Assembly (NCBI GenBank): GCA_001599595.1
Contig: BCHH01000002.1
Span: forward strand, 58,514 to 122,513
DNA: 64,000 nt
Source: Beverwykella pulmonaria
Taxonomy: Eukaryota > Ascomycota > Dothideomycetes > Pleosporales > Melanommataceae
Direction: 5' to 3'
Within the stretch, counting starts at the first letter, position 1; each line of letters begins with the position of its first letter. Below, piece by piece: positions 9,976 through 20,064 of the stretch. The position numbers were made by a program, and so were the translations under genes. The notes beneath the pieces are model-generated. The model saw nothing but the letters and a program-made list of their open reading frames with translations. It was not told the DNA's origin and did not search any database.

Positions 9976-10744
9976 ATTCTTGAGCCTGTAACTAAGCAAC
10001 AGAGTTCTTTAGAGTAGTAGTTACACTCTGTATAACAAGAAAGATGGCCAAGATTATCTAAATTCGCAGTTTTAATCTTATTATTTCCACCAATAAGTGA
10101 TAAAGCTGAGCGAATTTTCTCAGGAGCGCGTTCTGAGGGTTTTCGTAAGTAGGAAGCTTGAATGTAGGTGTACGATTGTATTGAGACGAATCCTTGAGGA
10201 TGACTCAGGATCGTCGAGAAGACTATATACTCCTGCGCGGTCACGTGATCTCTGGTCACGTGATCCTTTGGAGAACCCGTGACTGGCCCGTGGCTGGCCT
10301 GTGGCCTGCCCGAGGGCCTTCCGGGGCTGGCGATGTATAATATCGTCACACGCGTCGTACAATATTATGGGAACGAAGTCAGCTTACAGCAGATCTAATT
10401 AAAGCAATTGAGTGCTATCATCATATTCTTTGACAAAGGATTCCAGACAAAACAGTTTAAATGTATTTAGAGTTATTTATATAGCGCTTTTCTTTCCTTC
10501 TTTATTTTTAAGGTATTGCTCACACAGACCATGAAGTATTCGCGAATACTTACGTATTTGAATCCAAATACCAAGGTATTCATGAATACGTATTACTAAG
10601 TATTATTGCTAACCCTGCGCAGCACGTGTAAGGGCTCAGCCCGTTACAGAACGCTGAAAAATTGCGCATCGAATCGCCTCACATTATTATCGTCCGAAAG
10701 CAGGTAAGATTTGTCCACGTTTGTGTGTCCATAGTATTGTCTGT
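9976..10744. other. Non-coding repeat flank
   Basis: No gene. It contains two nearby GGTCACGTGATC-type boxes at about 10240-10265, a GC-rich gcccgtggctggcctgtgg patch at 10285-10330, and an AT-rich patch near 10530-10600 with inverted aagtattcgcgaatactt-like runs. It may include more of the F8 element. Confidence 0.4.
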
Positions 10745-10931
10745 TGTAAGCTGGAGCGTGGAGGAGAGAGTATCAAGATGTGTATTGTATGTTTGTGTGT
10801 GTGTATATATATATGTGTGTGTTATGTATGTGTGGTGTGTGTGTGATATGTGTGTGATGTGTGTATGAGATATGTACATGACGGACTGATTAGTCAGTGG
10901 CATATCCACGTGACAGAGTGTCCTGCTTACA
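10745..10931 (+). mobile_element. Solo LTR, family F3
   Basis: Starts TGTAAGCTGGAGCGTGG, ends GTGTCCTGCTTACA, perfect TSD tctgt (10740-10744 and 10932-10936). It contains a TG/TA microsatellite and the palindromic ctgattagtcag. At 187 bp it is the longest of four copies in the window. Confidence 0.9.
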
Positions 10932-10936
10932 TCTGT

Positions 10937-11455
10937 TCTTGTGATAGAATCCTTGGCTACTGAATCAATTCTTAGGTATGAAGGAGATAACGTCCTTAGG
11001 ATTGACTAGTAAGTCACATAAGCCTAAAGGTAAGTTAACATTTCCTGGAAACCAAGACGCGCTCCCAATGATTGCGATAGGTTCCGTAAGCCCCATTCAA
11101 AACCTTGATTGGAACCGTTCAAACCCAGACAAATTGTAAGGAAAGAGATTCCTTTGTTCGCTGGGAGGAAGAGGGAATGGTGGCGCACGTGACATCGTGT
11201 GACCCTGGCGCTAGAAGCGAAGTGCTAGTCCTAATCAGGCCTAATGCGCACACGACTTCGCACTCATAAAAGTAGCCTCTGTAGATTTGCTGATTGACCA
11301 GCAAAACAATCTCGTTCTACACACAGTCTTTGGTCCCGCACCACGTGCTTTACACAAATAATAAATGAGGAAAAATGGCCAGAAAGCTCAGCTCGCAGCA
11401 CGAGGCACTCAACCAAGTGGAGGTGTAAGTTAAACGTGCCAAAATTGTAAGAGGC
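10937..11455. other. Unassigned sequence
   Basis: No gene recognised. A run near 11190-11450 resembles a short promoter (cataaaa at 11264) followed by an ATG at 11364 that is soon cut by the F4 LTR at 11456. Too short to assign. Confidence 0.35.
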
Positions 11456-11925
11456 TACAGACCTCAGGAATACTCGGTTGGTGAACCTCGGAACCTCAGG
11501 TCGGGGTGACTAAGCACATTTCACGTACACGTGGTACATGGTTAAGGCTCCAAACCTCCGAGATGAAAGAGGCCACAGACCTCGGGAACAATGGGCTGAG
11601 GAACCTCGGACCCTCTGGTCGGGGTAACTAAGCTGTTAAGGGCTGGGCCCTAGTTATGTGGATCCTTCGGCTTGCCTCGGATCCTTCGTCTGAAGTCTTG
11701 GCAGGACCTTATAAACTCTGCCGGCCTCTGCCCTCCTTGTTCTTCTTCATGCTTCCTTCTGTCGCTAGATAGGAATACAATGCTTATTATTTGAGCCTCT
11801 TCTATATCCTTACATAAGCACACTCCATGTTTATAGCTGAGGTTCCAAACCTCCGAGACTCTGCATCAAATTCATAAGTATTCTTCTGGCACTACATTGG
11901 CTCCACGAGCACCTGGCCCCTTACA
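11456..11925 (+). mobile_element. Solo LTR, family F4, containing a nested LTR
   Basis: Starts TGTAAGAGGCTACAGACC, ends CTGGCCCCTTACA, perfect TSD aaaat (11451-11455 and 11926-11930). Interrupted at 11634-11814 by an F5 LTR. It lacks the minisatellite expansion of the copy at 3940-4421. Confidence 0.9.
11634..11814 (+). mobile_element. Nested solo LTR, family F5
   Basis: Starts TGTTAAGGGCTGGGCCC and ends CTATATCCTTACA; perfect TSD taagc (11629-11633 and 11815-11819) inside the F4 LTR. It has a cttataaa box. The second F5 copy, in the opposite orientation, is at 17586-18189. Confidence 0.9.
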
Positions 11926-11930
11926 AAAAT

Positions 11931-12899
11931 AAAGTTTGCAGAACGCGAAGATAGTATTACTAGTAAGTGCTAGTGGAATGATATGATAGTCAGAAACACA
12001 ATACCCTCCACTGGCTTAGGAATAAATAGATATAATGAAATTTAGCAGACATTTGATGCTTCTCTGTACTGAGAAAGTTTTTGATTGGCCCAAGATAGAT
12101 TTCTAAAACGCATATAGCCCCATTGTTCCATTTCAGAAAGGCTTCATTCACCTCCACAGCTGTAGCGTACGCAACGGGCATCATAGCTCGATTCGGTCAA
12201 TGGACTACGGAGCTCCGTAATGAACTATGACTTAGTTGATTCGCTTCTACGATGGACATAAGGTCCCTGAAACTGGTAGGTTGCGTCTGCTGTGCACACC
12301 CTGGACGAAAATTGATAAGGGGCACAATACATGAGCTAAGTCCTCGTGTCCAAGACCGCCGGCATATACTCTAGCGGCCCATATTACACTCACTATACAG
12401 GGTAAGTGTGAATGAGGCGTCGCTGTATCCTCTTCCATCTCAGGCTGAGTATGAATGCGGCGTAGTCGATGCCGATGCGCATTGAGGATTGGCGGCGTTT
12501 AGTCCTTCTCGATGCCATCGGTGATCAAGAAGGCGCCGAGGCACACTGACCATTGTGATCAGCGCGTTAATAGACCCTGTAGGCGTAGATGCGAGGTGGG
12601 TTGAGGCGGGTGAGTGAGGCCTTTGCTTTATGGGGCAGAGCCCGTCGTTGCGTTGCTTATTGCGATCAAGGGTCATCTGCATGTGAACACCATGGCTGCA
12701 TGCAGGCTGTTTCTGGTTTTGACATTGAGTACGTCCAGTGAGAGCTTTCATTATGGTTACAGATCCCTTGACCTGAGTCCCAATTAATATGAGGAAGGCG
12801 GGGTCACATGTTATATGATGCGAAAATTCATTGGGACGTCTATTTCAAGGCAACCAATATTATGGATCCACTCTTGGAACCAGAGCACAATGCTGGATA
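11931..12899. other. Unassigned sequence
   Basis: No convincing gene on either strand. A 103-residue minus-strand open frame at 12440-12751 has no recognisable domain. Could be old transposon debris. Confidence 0.35.
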
Positions 12900-12904
12900 T
12901 CGAC

Positions 12905-13024
12905 TGGTGGAGGAAACGGTCTCAAGATGTGTCTTGTATGTGATGTATGTACAGCTGATATATATATAACGGACCGATTAGTCAGTGGCATATCCATGTG
13001 ACATGATGGTGTCCTGGGCTTACA
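12905..13024 (+). mobile_element. Shortened solo LTR, family F3
   Basis: Matches the F3 LTR but lacks the first bases of the consensus and part of the microsatellite. It ends GTGTCCTGGGCTTACA. The TSD tcgac flanks it (12900-12904 and 13025-13029), which supports this as a real insertion later shortened. It ends only 15 bp beyond the stop codon of the membrane-protein gene on the other strand. Confidence 0.8.
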
Positions 13025-13038
13025 TCGACCGTATCCTC

Positions 13039-14224
13039 CTACGCCACTTCGGACCTGTACGTGTCGAGAGCAATAAAATCCCTCCTATCGTCAACCCTGA
13101 TCCAAGTCGAGTCCTTGCTGTTCTGTGTTGTTGTAGATCGCGGTAATTTATGTGCGTGTCTCCAGCTCAACAACAACGATGCCTTGGAGGTAAGATTCGA
13201 AGTGAAGATACCGACTTTGGCGAGTAGTGGTTTGAAAGTGATCACACAGCAGCAGATGATTCCGAGTCCCATTTGAACGTTAGCCCATACACCCATAATG
13301 TATTGATTGCCAACAGCAACACCAGCTGCCAGGCTTGTGCCAATCTTAGCGAACCCAATGACACCAGCAAGGCCGCCAATCGTGAAGACAATTGACAGTC
13401 TCCATCTTGTTTTCTTATCTGTCTGAAAGCTCCGCAGCATGATCACCGCTTGTATCGCTAAAACATAGTCGATAAGAGAGTTGACTGACTCGTTGACGGC
13501 AAGGAAAGGGCCGTAGTGGATGCAGTGGCCTTCGATTTGATGTACCCAGAATTTGCGGACAGGTACGCACTGAAAGACGTTGACGAAGACGTTCTCAATT
13601 GTATGAATTATCTGTATGGCTCCGACGGCCTTGATCCAGAGCGAGTATGGATGGATTATGCCGAAGATCCGGTAGTAGAGGAACAAGATGCTCAACTTGG
13701 CGCAGAGTTGATTGAGAGGGAACATGAGACTTGTGATGAACAACATCTGGTTGGCTTGTATTAGTGTATGGTTGATTGAGCTTAAATTTCTACAGAAGTA
13801 GATGGATATACACTAAATGCTGCAACGGGAGCTCACCTTATTGACAACAGCAATCTCCTCAGGCGTAGACCCTAATCCATCTGGTGCTGTCCGAACATTG
13901 CTAGACACTGTCAAGGTGAGCCTTGTTCAATATGCCGACCATGTCAGAGCCATTGTATGCTGACTTACTCAAACCGAGGAAGATATCCCAGAGAATAAGG
14001 CAACCGAGTGCCCCCAAGGCGAGCCAATCTTCCATGGCAACATGACGCTTGGTCAATCTTGCAGTGTAGAATCGTAGTCCCGTGACGATGACGCAGATCG
14101 GAGTAAAGACGACAAGAACCGCAAAACCAGCTTGCAGTACTGGGTCAGCGAAAAGTCCTGGTATCTCGGAAGTATACAGCCCATTACAATTCTCGATTCG
14201 GTCAGTGCTGTTTAAGCTATTGTT
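13039..14224 (-). CDS. Rhodopsin-domain (PTH11-like) integral membrane protein, 5' end uncertain
   Basis: Minus strand; supported exons are 14224-13969, 13907-13837 and 13746-13039, joined by GT-AG introns of 61 and 90 bp, giving 344 residues without a stop. At least five hydrophobic helices are visible, including AGFAVLVVFTPICVIVTGLR, the loop LTKRHVAMEDWLALGALG, LCAKLSILFLYYRIFG and WANVQMGLGIICCCVITFKP. This is the order of the fungal rhodopsin-like seven-helix family that includes PTH11-type receptors. The C-terminal tail is basic and Ser/Thr-rich. The first exon is not resolved: an ATG near 14385 lies upstream, but splicing it in phase is ambiguous. No CFEM domain is visible. Likely a plasma-membrane protein of unknown ligand. 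Confidence 0.75.
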
Positions 14225-14229
14225 CTAGG

Positions 14230-15207
14230 TATGAAAATCACGTTATAAAGCCGCTAAAGATAATCACTTAGAGAGAACGGGATCCCTGGGGACTTTGGAG
14301 GGGCATACAGGCGTTTAACAGACTCCAAACCTTGAACAGAGAGAATCTGACTTCGGTGTCCAAATATACGGCCCAAGGCAGATAACAATCTCATTCTTCT
14401 AATCCTATGGAGTACAGTGTTGCAGGGGTAAGTTTCACCAGCAGATACCGCAGTAGACCTGTGGCGTAGGAGGAAAAGAGACTATGATTTGGCTACTGAT
14501 GGCACGCGAAAGGCTACTCCCCAGTCAAACGAGAGTGGCACAGTGCAGACGCTAGACTTCCCTAGTAAAATATACCCCTGCACCACTGCATACGACCATC
14601 GCCCTGGGAGCTTACATGGACCGACTAGGGACTGTGCTCGTTGCTAAATGAGAATTTCTGCACCAATCACTAAGAAACATGAGACCGCAAGTCAGCGCAA
14701 GTCAGCGCAAGCCGTCGCAATACGGTCGTTGCTTAGTCATCTTAGAGGTGTTGTGTATTGGCTCTATCAAATTCATTGCGGCACAGCGCCTGCTCTTCGC
14801 TCCGGACAATATCGACGGGTTTCGTTCAATGCAGATCAATGTAGGTTAACGACTGATTAATTAATATCGACGGGTTTATTTCAATGCAGATTAATGCACG
14901 TTAACGACTGATTGATTAATATCGGTGGATTCAAGTTGATGCAGATTTATGCAAATTAACAACTAACCGTTCCGCAGCTGATGCATGCGAGGCCTTTCCG
15001 AAACAGCCTATGGCACGGAAAGTATAACATCAGGTGCCAACCGTGCGAGTGGATTCTACTTGCCTAGTTCTGACCACCGCAACAAGCTAAGATGCAGAGC
15101 CCCACTTGCCTTTTCGCAGAAGATACAATGCCCATCGTTTGGAACGATCGAAGTATAACACGACCAACAAAAACCACACTCTGCACAGAAAGGAGACTTC
15201 CCGCAGT
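14230..15207. other. Intergenic region with a 55-bp tandem repeat
   Basis: Separates the divergently transcribed membrane-protein and P450 genes, so both promoters lie here. Apart from the 55-bp repeat (14808-14968) and a short triplication of gcaagtcagc near 14690-14710, nothing is recognised. Confidence 0.45.
14808..14968 (+). repeat. 55-bp tandem repeat, about three units
   Basis: Units start at 14808, 14863 and 14918 (aatatcgacgggttt...), each carrying a caatgcagatnaatg and a gttaacgactgatt block. The third unit is more diverged. It sits upstream of the P450 gene. Confidence 0.85.
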
Positions 15208-17205
15208 ATGGAGAACCTTCTTGCGCGGTGGCTAGCTATCGTCACCCACTGGCGATTCGAGACTGCGCTAGGTGTTGTTAGTACTTCCACGATCATTCTC
15301 CGCGAGACAATCTGACGACGCAGGCGTTTGCGTACATCATATCACGATGCATCTACCTATTGCATTTTCATCCGGCTTCCAAGTATCCCGGGCCGCGCCT
15401 GGCTTCCATATCTAATCTCTGGCTCTCATACTACCGGTACGTAGGCAGTTTCTAATCAGAATAGGATCAATAACATACCTTTAACATACCGCACGTAGAT
15501 TCACTGGGAAATATCCATGGGCAGTCGAGGATGCGCTTAAAAAATATGGTAAGTTCGGTATTGGTCTTGGATCTCCGTTCAACCGCTAAAAGACTAAGGC
15601 GACGTGGTTCGGATTGCGCCAAACGAGCTGGTCTTCATCACTCCACAGGCAGAATCTGGTAGGGACCACCATGATGAAAGTGAAATACATCCACCGCATA
15701 TATCTGACATCCTTGGGATTCTAGATATCTACACGTCACACACCAAGAACCAAGAGCACTTCCGCAAAGTCGACTCTGGAATTCCGCTGCCAGATGATGG
15801 TATCTCTTTCGAGAGAGATCCGGCGAAGCATCGACAATTGGCCAAAAAGCTTGCAGGAGCATGGAGTGCTAAGTCTCTAAAAACCATGGAGCTGACAATG
15901 CATTCGTATATCAACTTGTTTATACGGAGGCTGAAAGAAGTGGGGGATAGCGAGGACGGCATAGATCTCCAAGCTGTAAGTGTGGTCACCCACCGTTCCG
16001 ACCATAAATCAGCGAAGATATCCATGATAACATTCAAGCTACTATTTAGTGGACGGACAGACTTGCCATGGACATGTCGGCCGAGTTGGCGTACGGCCGC
16101 AAGATGGGTCAACTTGAAAAGGGTAATCGTCTACCTACGCATCTTTCTGAGACCGAACATTCGCTGAGTATCAAACCCAGGAGAGAATGCACCTCTCTTG
16201 GATACCTTTTGGCAGTTGAACTTCTTCATCACCATCAATAGGATTGGCAAGAATTTTCCTCTCCTTAGCCCCCTGAAATATTTCTTTGTACCGCTCAAGG
16301 TGCTGCTCAGCCATTTTAGAATCGAACGATTGAATCGAGAAGCAGTTGAAGACCGTGTTGCGCGTCGACATGAGCCTCATCCGTTGGATCACTTCGATAG
16401 CATGCTCCCACCGGAAGCGCCTGTTCCCAAGGGGCGCGAAAAGGTTCATTTTGAAATACTTGCAGGCCACCTCCTTGTTGGCGGGTTCGAATCAATCTCT
16501 GGTCAATATCACTGCGCACTCATGTTCTTGCTGCTCCAGCCTGAGTTGCTACAAGCTTTAGTCGACGAAGTCAGGACGACATTTGATAAATTCAAGCGTA
16601 TTGACGCGGACTCCTTATTATCCTTGCCGTTTTTGAACGCAGTAATGAACGAAACGCTTCGAATGACGGTGAACGTAGCGGCAATCATTCCACGCGAAAG
16701 CCCAGGTGCTACAGTGGACAGGAACTACATACCGAAAGGGGTACGTAGACATTGTACTGGCTTTTACAGCGACTCTCTTGATAAATTAATGCTTCAATCA
16801 TTACCAGATTATCGTTCACTTTGCCCACTTTGCCTTCACTCGCAGCCCGCGCTACTTCTATGACGGCCGATCGTTCCGACCTCAGCGTTGGCTCCCTAAA
16901 GAGCATCCCTTGTACGACGCGGTCTTTGAAAACGATGCTACTGAGGCTTTTTATCCATTTGGACACGGCCCGAGATCTGTGAGTAGCGCCGCCTTGAGAT
17001 ATCCAATCTTAGCTTATCCATTTCGTAGTGCATTGCCATGGCACAGGGGTTGCGGCAGCTAAGACTGTACTTGGCCAAGGTATCTTGGGCGCTGGACGTA
17101 GAGCTAGTACACGGCCAAGATCTCAACTTCGAACGAGACTCCCGACTCTATGCGATGTGGGAGAAACCCGGGATGCGCGTGCGGTTCCATCCCGCGAATG
17201 TTTAG
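15208..17205 (+). CDS. Cytochrome P450 monooxygenase, intact, nine exons
   Basis: Exons: 15208-15273, 15324-15436, 15499-15548, 15599-15658, 15725-15975, 16050-16122, 16181-16740, 16808-16978, 17029-17205; all joins keep frame and give about 506 residues, normal for a fungal microsomal P450. The N-terminal anchor ([19 protein letters not shown]) precedes the proline-rich hinge [11 protein letters not shown]. The family's conserved [20 protein letters not shown] follows. Later come the ExxR motif (NETLR), the FRPQRW segment, and the haem-binding [15 protein letters not shown] with the Cys thiolate split by the last intron. The I-helix reads [16 protein letters not shown], without the usual Thr pair. 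Substrate unknown; it lies between a membrane protein and nested LTRs, about 1.2 kb from a decayed Diels-Alderase gene. The first intron (gttgtt donor) is the least certain join. Confidence 0.85.
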
Positions 17206-17215
17206 AAGCGGAGTG

Positions 17216-17391
17216 TGTAAGGGGCTGGGTGCTCAAGGAGCCAATATAGTGCCAGAATAATACTTATGAATTTGATGCAGAGTCTTGGAGGTTTGGAACC
17301 TTAGCTATATACGTGGAATGTGCTTAGTCACCCCAACTAGAGGTTCCAAGGTTCCCCAACCAACTGTTCCCAAGGTCTGTGGCCTCTTACA
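17216..17391 (-). mobile_element. Partial LTR, family F4
   Basis: Reverse-oriented fragment starting TGTAAGGGGCTGGGTGC and ending GTGGCCTCTTACA. It matches both ends of F4 but is internally shorter (176 bp). No TSD was found. It begins 10 bp after the P450 stop codon, so it probably forms part of that transcript's 3' UTR. Confidence 0.75.
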
Positions 17392-17585
17392 TCGGCAAAA
17401 TGTAAATTAGAATCTGGTTACTATGGTTAACCATGGTTAGCTAGGTTAGTGAGATAATGAGATATGGTGGTTAGTAAGATTACAAGAGCCTTATTGTCAC
17501 AGTATATATGTTATTCTATACGCATCTCACCCTATTGGGTTCACTGCACCTTTTTAGGCATCATGGTCGAGTGGTATAGAGCTTG
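17392..17585. other. Short spacer with a tRNA-like A box
   Basis: AT-rich spacer. A segment at 17560-17582 (ggtcgagtggtatagagctt) fits a pol III A box, but no B box or cloverleaf follows, so no tRNA is called. It could be the head of a SINE cut by the F5 LTR. Confidence 0.3.
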
Positions 17586-18189
17586 TGTAAGGGGATAGAA
17601 GAGGCTCAAATAGTAAGCATTGTATTCCTATCTAGCGACAGAAGGAAGCATGAAGAAGAACAAAGGGGGCAGAGGCCGGCGGAGTTTATAAGGTCCTGCC
17701 AAGGCTTCGTACGAAGGATCCGAGGCGAGCCAAAGGATCCACATAACCAGGGCCCTGTAACGATTCGAACAATCGTTCCATCACGTGACCGAACCGCTCC
17801 CTGCCCGATCCCGATACAGATCCTATTCCTACCCGAACCGGTAGGACTTCGGTTCCCGGCCTGCTCCCCACTCAACTCCGATACAGGCTCGATCCATTTC
17901 CGAACCTGTATTACCTCGGCTCCTCCTGATGCAACTCCGATACGGGTCCTTATCCGAACCTGTAGTACCTCGGCTTCGTTATTTTTCATCTCTCTTCGTG
18001 TATATAAACCAGTCGTTTCGTTAGTTAGATCAGGTAGCTTTTGATTATCCTTTCGTACCCGGCCTATAGGTGTCAATTCTATCTTGGGTATTTGTTATCA
18101 CTCGTGCACTCCCATATGCCTCGGTAGTGATTCGCACCCGAATCCGATCGTCCTGATATCCTGCGCCGTTACAGGCCCAGCCCATAACA
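17586..18189 (-). mobile_element. Solo LTR, family F5, split by an F2 LTR
   Basis: The two parts, 17586-17755 and 18174-18189, together match the F5 LTR at 11634-11814 in reverse orientation, including the gatccacataaccagggccc block. It is interrupted by an F2 LTR whose 5-bp TSD is ggccc. No TSD for the outer element is seen. Confidence 0.8.
17756..18173 (+). mobile_element. Nested solo LTR, family F2
   Basis: 418 bp, TGTAACGATTCGAAC...CTGCGCCGTTACA, with perfect TSD ggccc (17751-17755 and 18174-18178). It carries a gtgtatataaacc TATA box and is the least mutated F2 copy, useful as the reference for RIP in the others. Confidence 0.92.
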
Positions 18190-18389
18190 CAACCAGAGCA
18201 GAGCAAACACCTTCACAAAAACATTACTGTTGCAATTGGAGACAGCAAAGTTGCATCGAAGTACTACTACAATCCATAAGGTAGGTACCTACCTACCTAC
18301 CCAGCGTCGCCCGACAAAATGCCCCTAATACCTAGCGATGATCCGTCCGTCATCAGTCGTCGTGCTTCCCCTGGTACTTTGCCCCATTA
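18190..18389. other. 3' flank of the Diels-Alderase-like pseudogene
   Basis: No gene. A ggtacctacctacctaccc microrepeat lies at 18284-18302. Confidence 0.4.
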
Positions 18390-19694
18390 CTAGGAGGGCA
18401 ACCAGTAGCTGACAAAGTCGAGGGCGTAGTCTTTCCTGCTTCCCAAGAATCCGATACAATATAAGAGGAAGATGGCCCACTGTGGAATGTATTCGGGGAA
18501 CTTGGCCTGCTCTGTTAAACCGCGACCCTTGTACTGATGCCTGCTGACCTCGCCGCCAACAACGCGGTTTACAAAGTCGCTTATGCCAAGCCCTTCGCCG
18601 ACACCCAGCTCGTACTGCATCATGGTGTGCTGCATCTTGAACCGCCACTTCTTGTCCTAGGCCGGCGAGGCAAACTCGAAGACCGCGCCTGTGTTCTTGT
18701 CGTCATAAGTGCTCGAAATCTCGCTGTCGAAGTTGTACGTGTCGCGGACGTAGCCCTCGGTCTTGGAGATGTTCCCGACGCGCGTGCCGACTAGCAGCTG
18801 GTCGTTGTAGAACAGGTGGCCCGAGGAGAACTTCTTGCCCGTGTCCACGCCCACGCGGGACACCACGTGCCAGTAGGCGACGGTATAGGGCCCCGCCCAG
18901 GCCCGAAGCGCCACCCAGCTCTCGCTGAGCCCGAGCTAGCCTTGTTTGGCCTAGAGCCGGGCAGAGCCAACCCTGCCGCTGAAGGATAGCTTTTTCCCCG
19001 AACCCAGGACGGCGTCCATCTCGATCTGGCCGCCGGCCACAGGGACGCTGTAGTAGAGATCGGGCGAGAGCTAGGCCGCGCCGGCTCTGTTCCGGCCCTC
19101 CGGGTCGGGGGCCGAGCCGTCTGCGTGGACGGGGGGCGTGGTGACTGACAGTTTGTATGTGCCGCGCATCCCCGGCGAGTCGAACACGAGCTTGGTATAC
19201 TTCAGGTCCTTGGTGGTATAGAACAAGTACAATTTACCGGAGCTGTTCCAGATGCCGTAAGTGTAGCCGGGGCAGTCGAAGATGATGGACTCTTTGACAT
19301 ACTCGAGCTCTTGGTCCGGGGTGGTTATGAACATTTCCATACGCAGATTTCCCTTGCCGAAGAAGTGGTATGAATAGTCCCAGGAGAAAATCACCATGAT
19401 GAGGGAAATACCTGTATGGGAGATGCCATCGAATTCCCACCGCTCCCAGTTTGTCTTGTTGATTGCGGGAGTGATTTTGACCGAGTTGATGGGATCGGAT
19501 GGCGGCGAGGAAAATATATTGGGGCCCTCGAGCACTTCGAAGGCAGTGCTCCTGCTAATCGTATACGAATCGTCGTCCCATCTCGGTGTAAAGTTGTTAT
19601 CGGTAGGGAATTCCGAGGAACCAAGGGGAACCTGGTACAGGTTTGTGGCGGCAAAGGAGGAGAAGAGCGCTGCAAGGGCAAGTGTCTTGAATAT
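18390..19694 (-). pseudogene. Diels-Alderase / hydroxyneurosporene-synthase-like pseudogene
   Basis: Read without introns this is about 434 codons on the minus strand. A signal-peptide-like start (FKTLALAALFSSFAATN) is followed by the two-domain beta-rich fold typical of fungal lipocalin-like Diels-Alderases (CghA/MycB/Fsa2 type). Readable landmarks are WERWEFDGISHTGISLIMVI, YGIWNSSGKLYLFYTTKDLK, LYYSVPVAGGQIEMDAVLG, a WHVVSRVGVDTGKKFSSGHL stretch and the C-terminal QWAIFLLYCIGFLGSRKDYA. These enzymes catalyse intramolecular [4+2] cyclisation of polyene products of PKS-NRPS enzymes. Here the expected start codon is ATA instead of ATG (19692-19694), and TAG codons interrupt it at 19071, 18951, 18936 and 18657. 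All are explained by CpA-to-TpA changes on one strand or the other. It is divergent from the enoyl-reductase pseudogene. Family assignment is from recognition only, not a search. Confidence 0.62.
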
Positions 19695-20064
19695 GGTTCT
19701 AGATTCGAGCTACTACCTAATCACTGCCCAGAGAAACGACCAGAGCATATAAATCTCCTCACCTGCTACCTTTTCCTTATACGGTGCGAGCCTAGATGCA
19801 AGGTATTTCGCCTCCCTACTAGCACTGCACCAAATACAGAAAGTCCCAAGGTCTCCTGGGAAGCACTCGACTAACTCTGGGAAAAGTCCTGACTGCACGT
19901 ACCCCTTCAAGCTCTGAATTCCCAAAGGACACCAGACACTGACACTCTGGGGCCATTTCTGCCCAGGGCAAAAGAGGGACGTGGCAAGCTTTCTACTAGA
20001 GTGAAAAGCAGAGAGCTTCAGCTTGGGCGCGCTATGAATCCAAGGGAGTTGGCATGCGAGGATT
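19695..20064. promoter_or_regulatory. Shared divergent promoter region
   Basis: 370 bp between the divergently transcribed Diels-Alderase-like and enoyl-reductase pseudogenes, an arrangement common in co-regulated fungal clusters. I see no unambiguous AflR-type TCG-N5-CGA site in it. Confidence 0.4.

Noticed and set aside
9948..10350. A minus-strand LTR TGTGACGATATT...CCCGTCACA
   Set aside because: The ends look plausible, but no TSD is visible and only its left part (to 9975) is shared with the copy at 61660, so the larger element is not supported.
17555..17585. Possible tRNA or SINE (A-box-like ggtcgagtggtatag)
   Set aside because: No B box, no cloverleaf and no terminator in the expected distance; a similar A-box-like tggcggagtgg at 29225 also lacks a B box.
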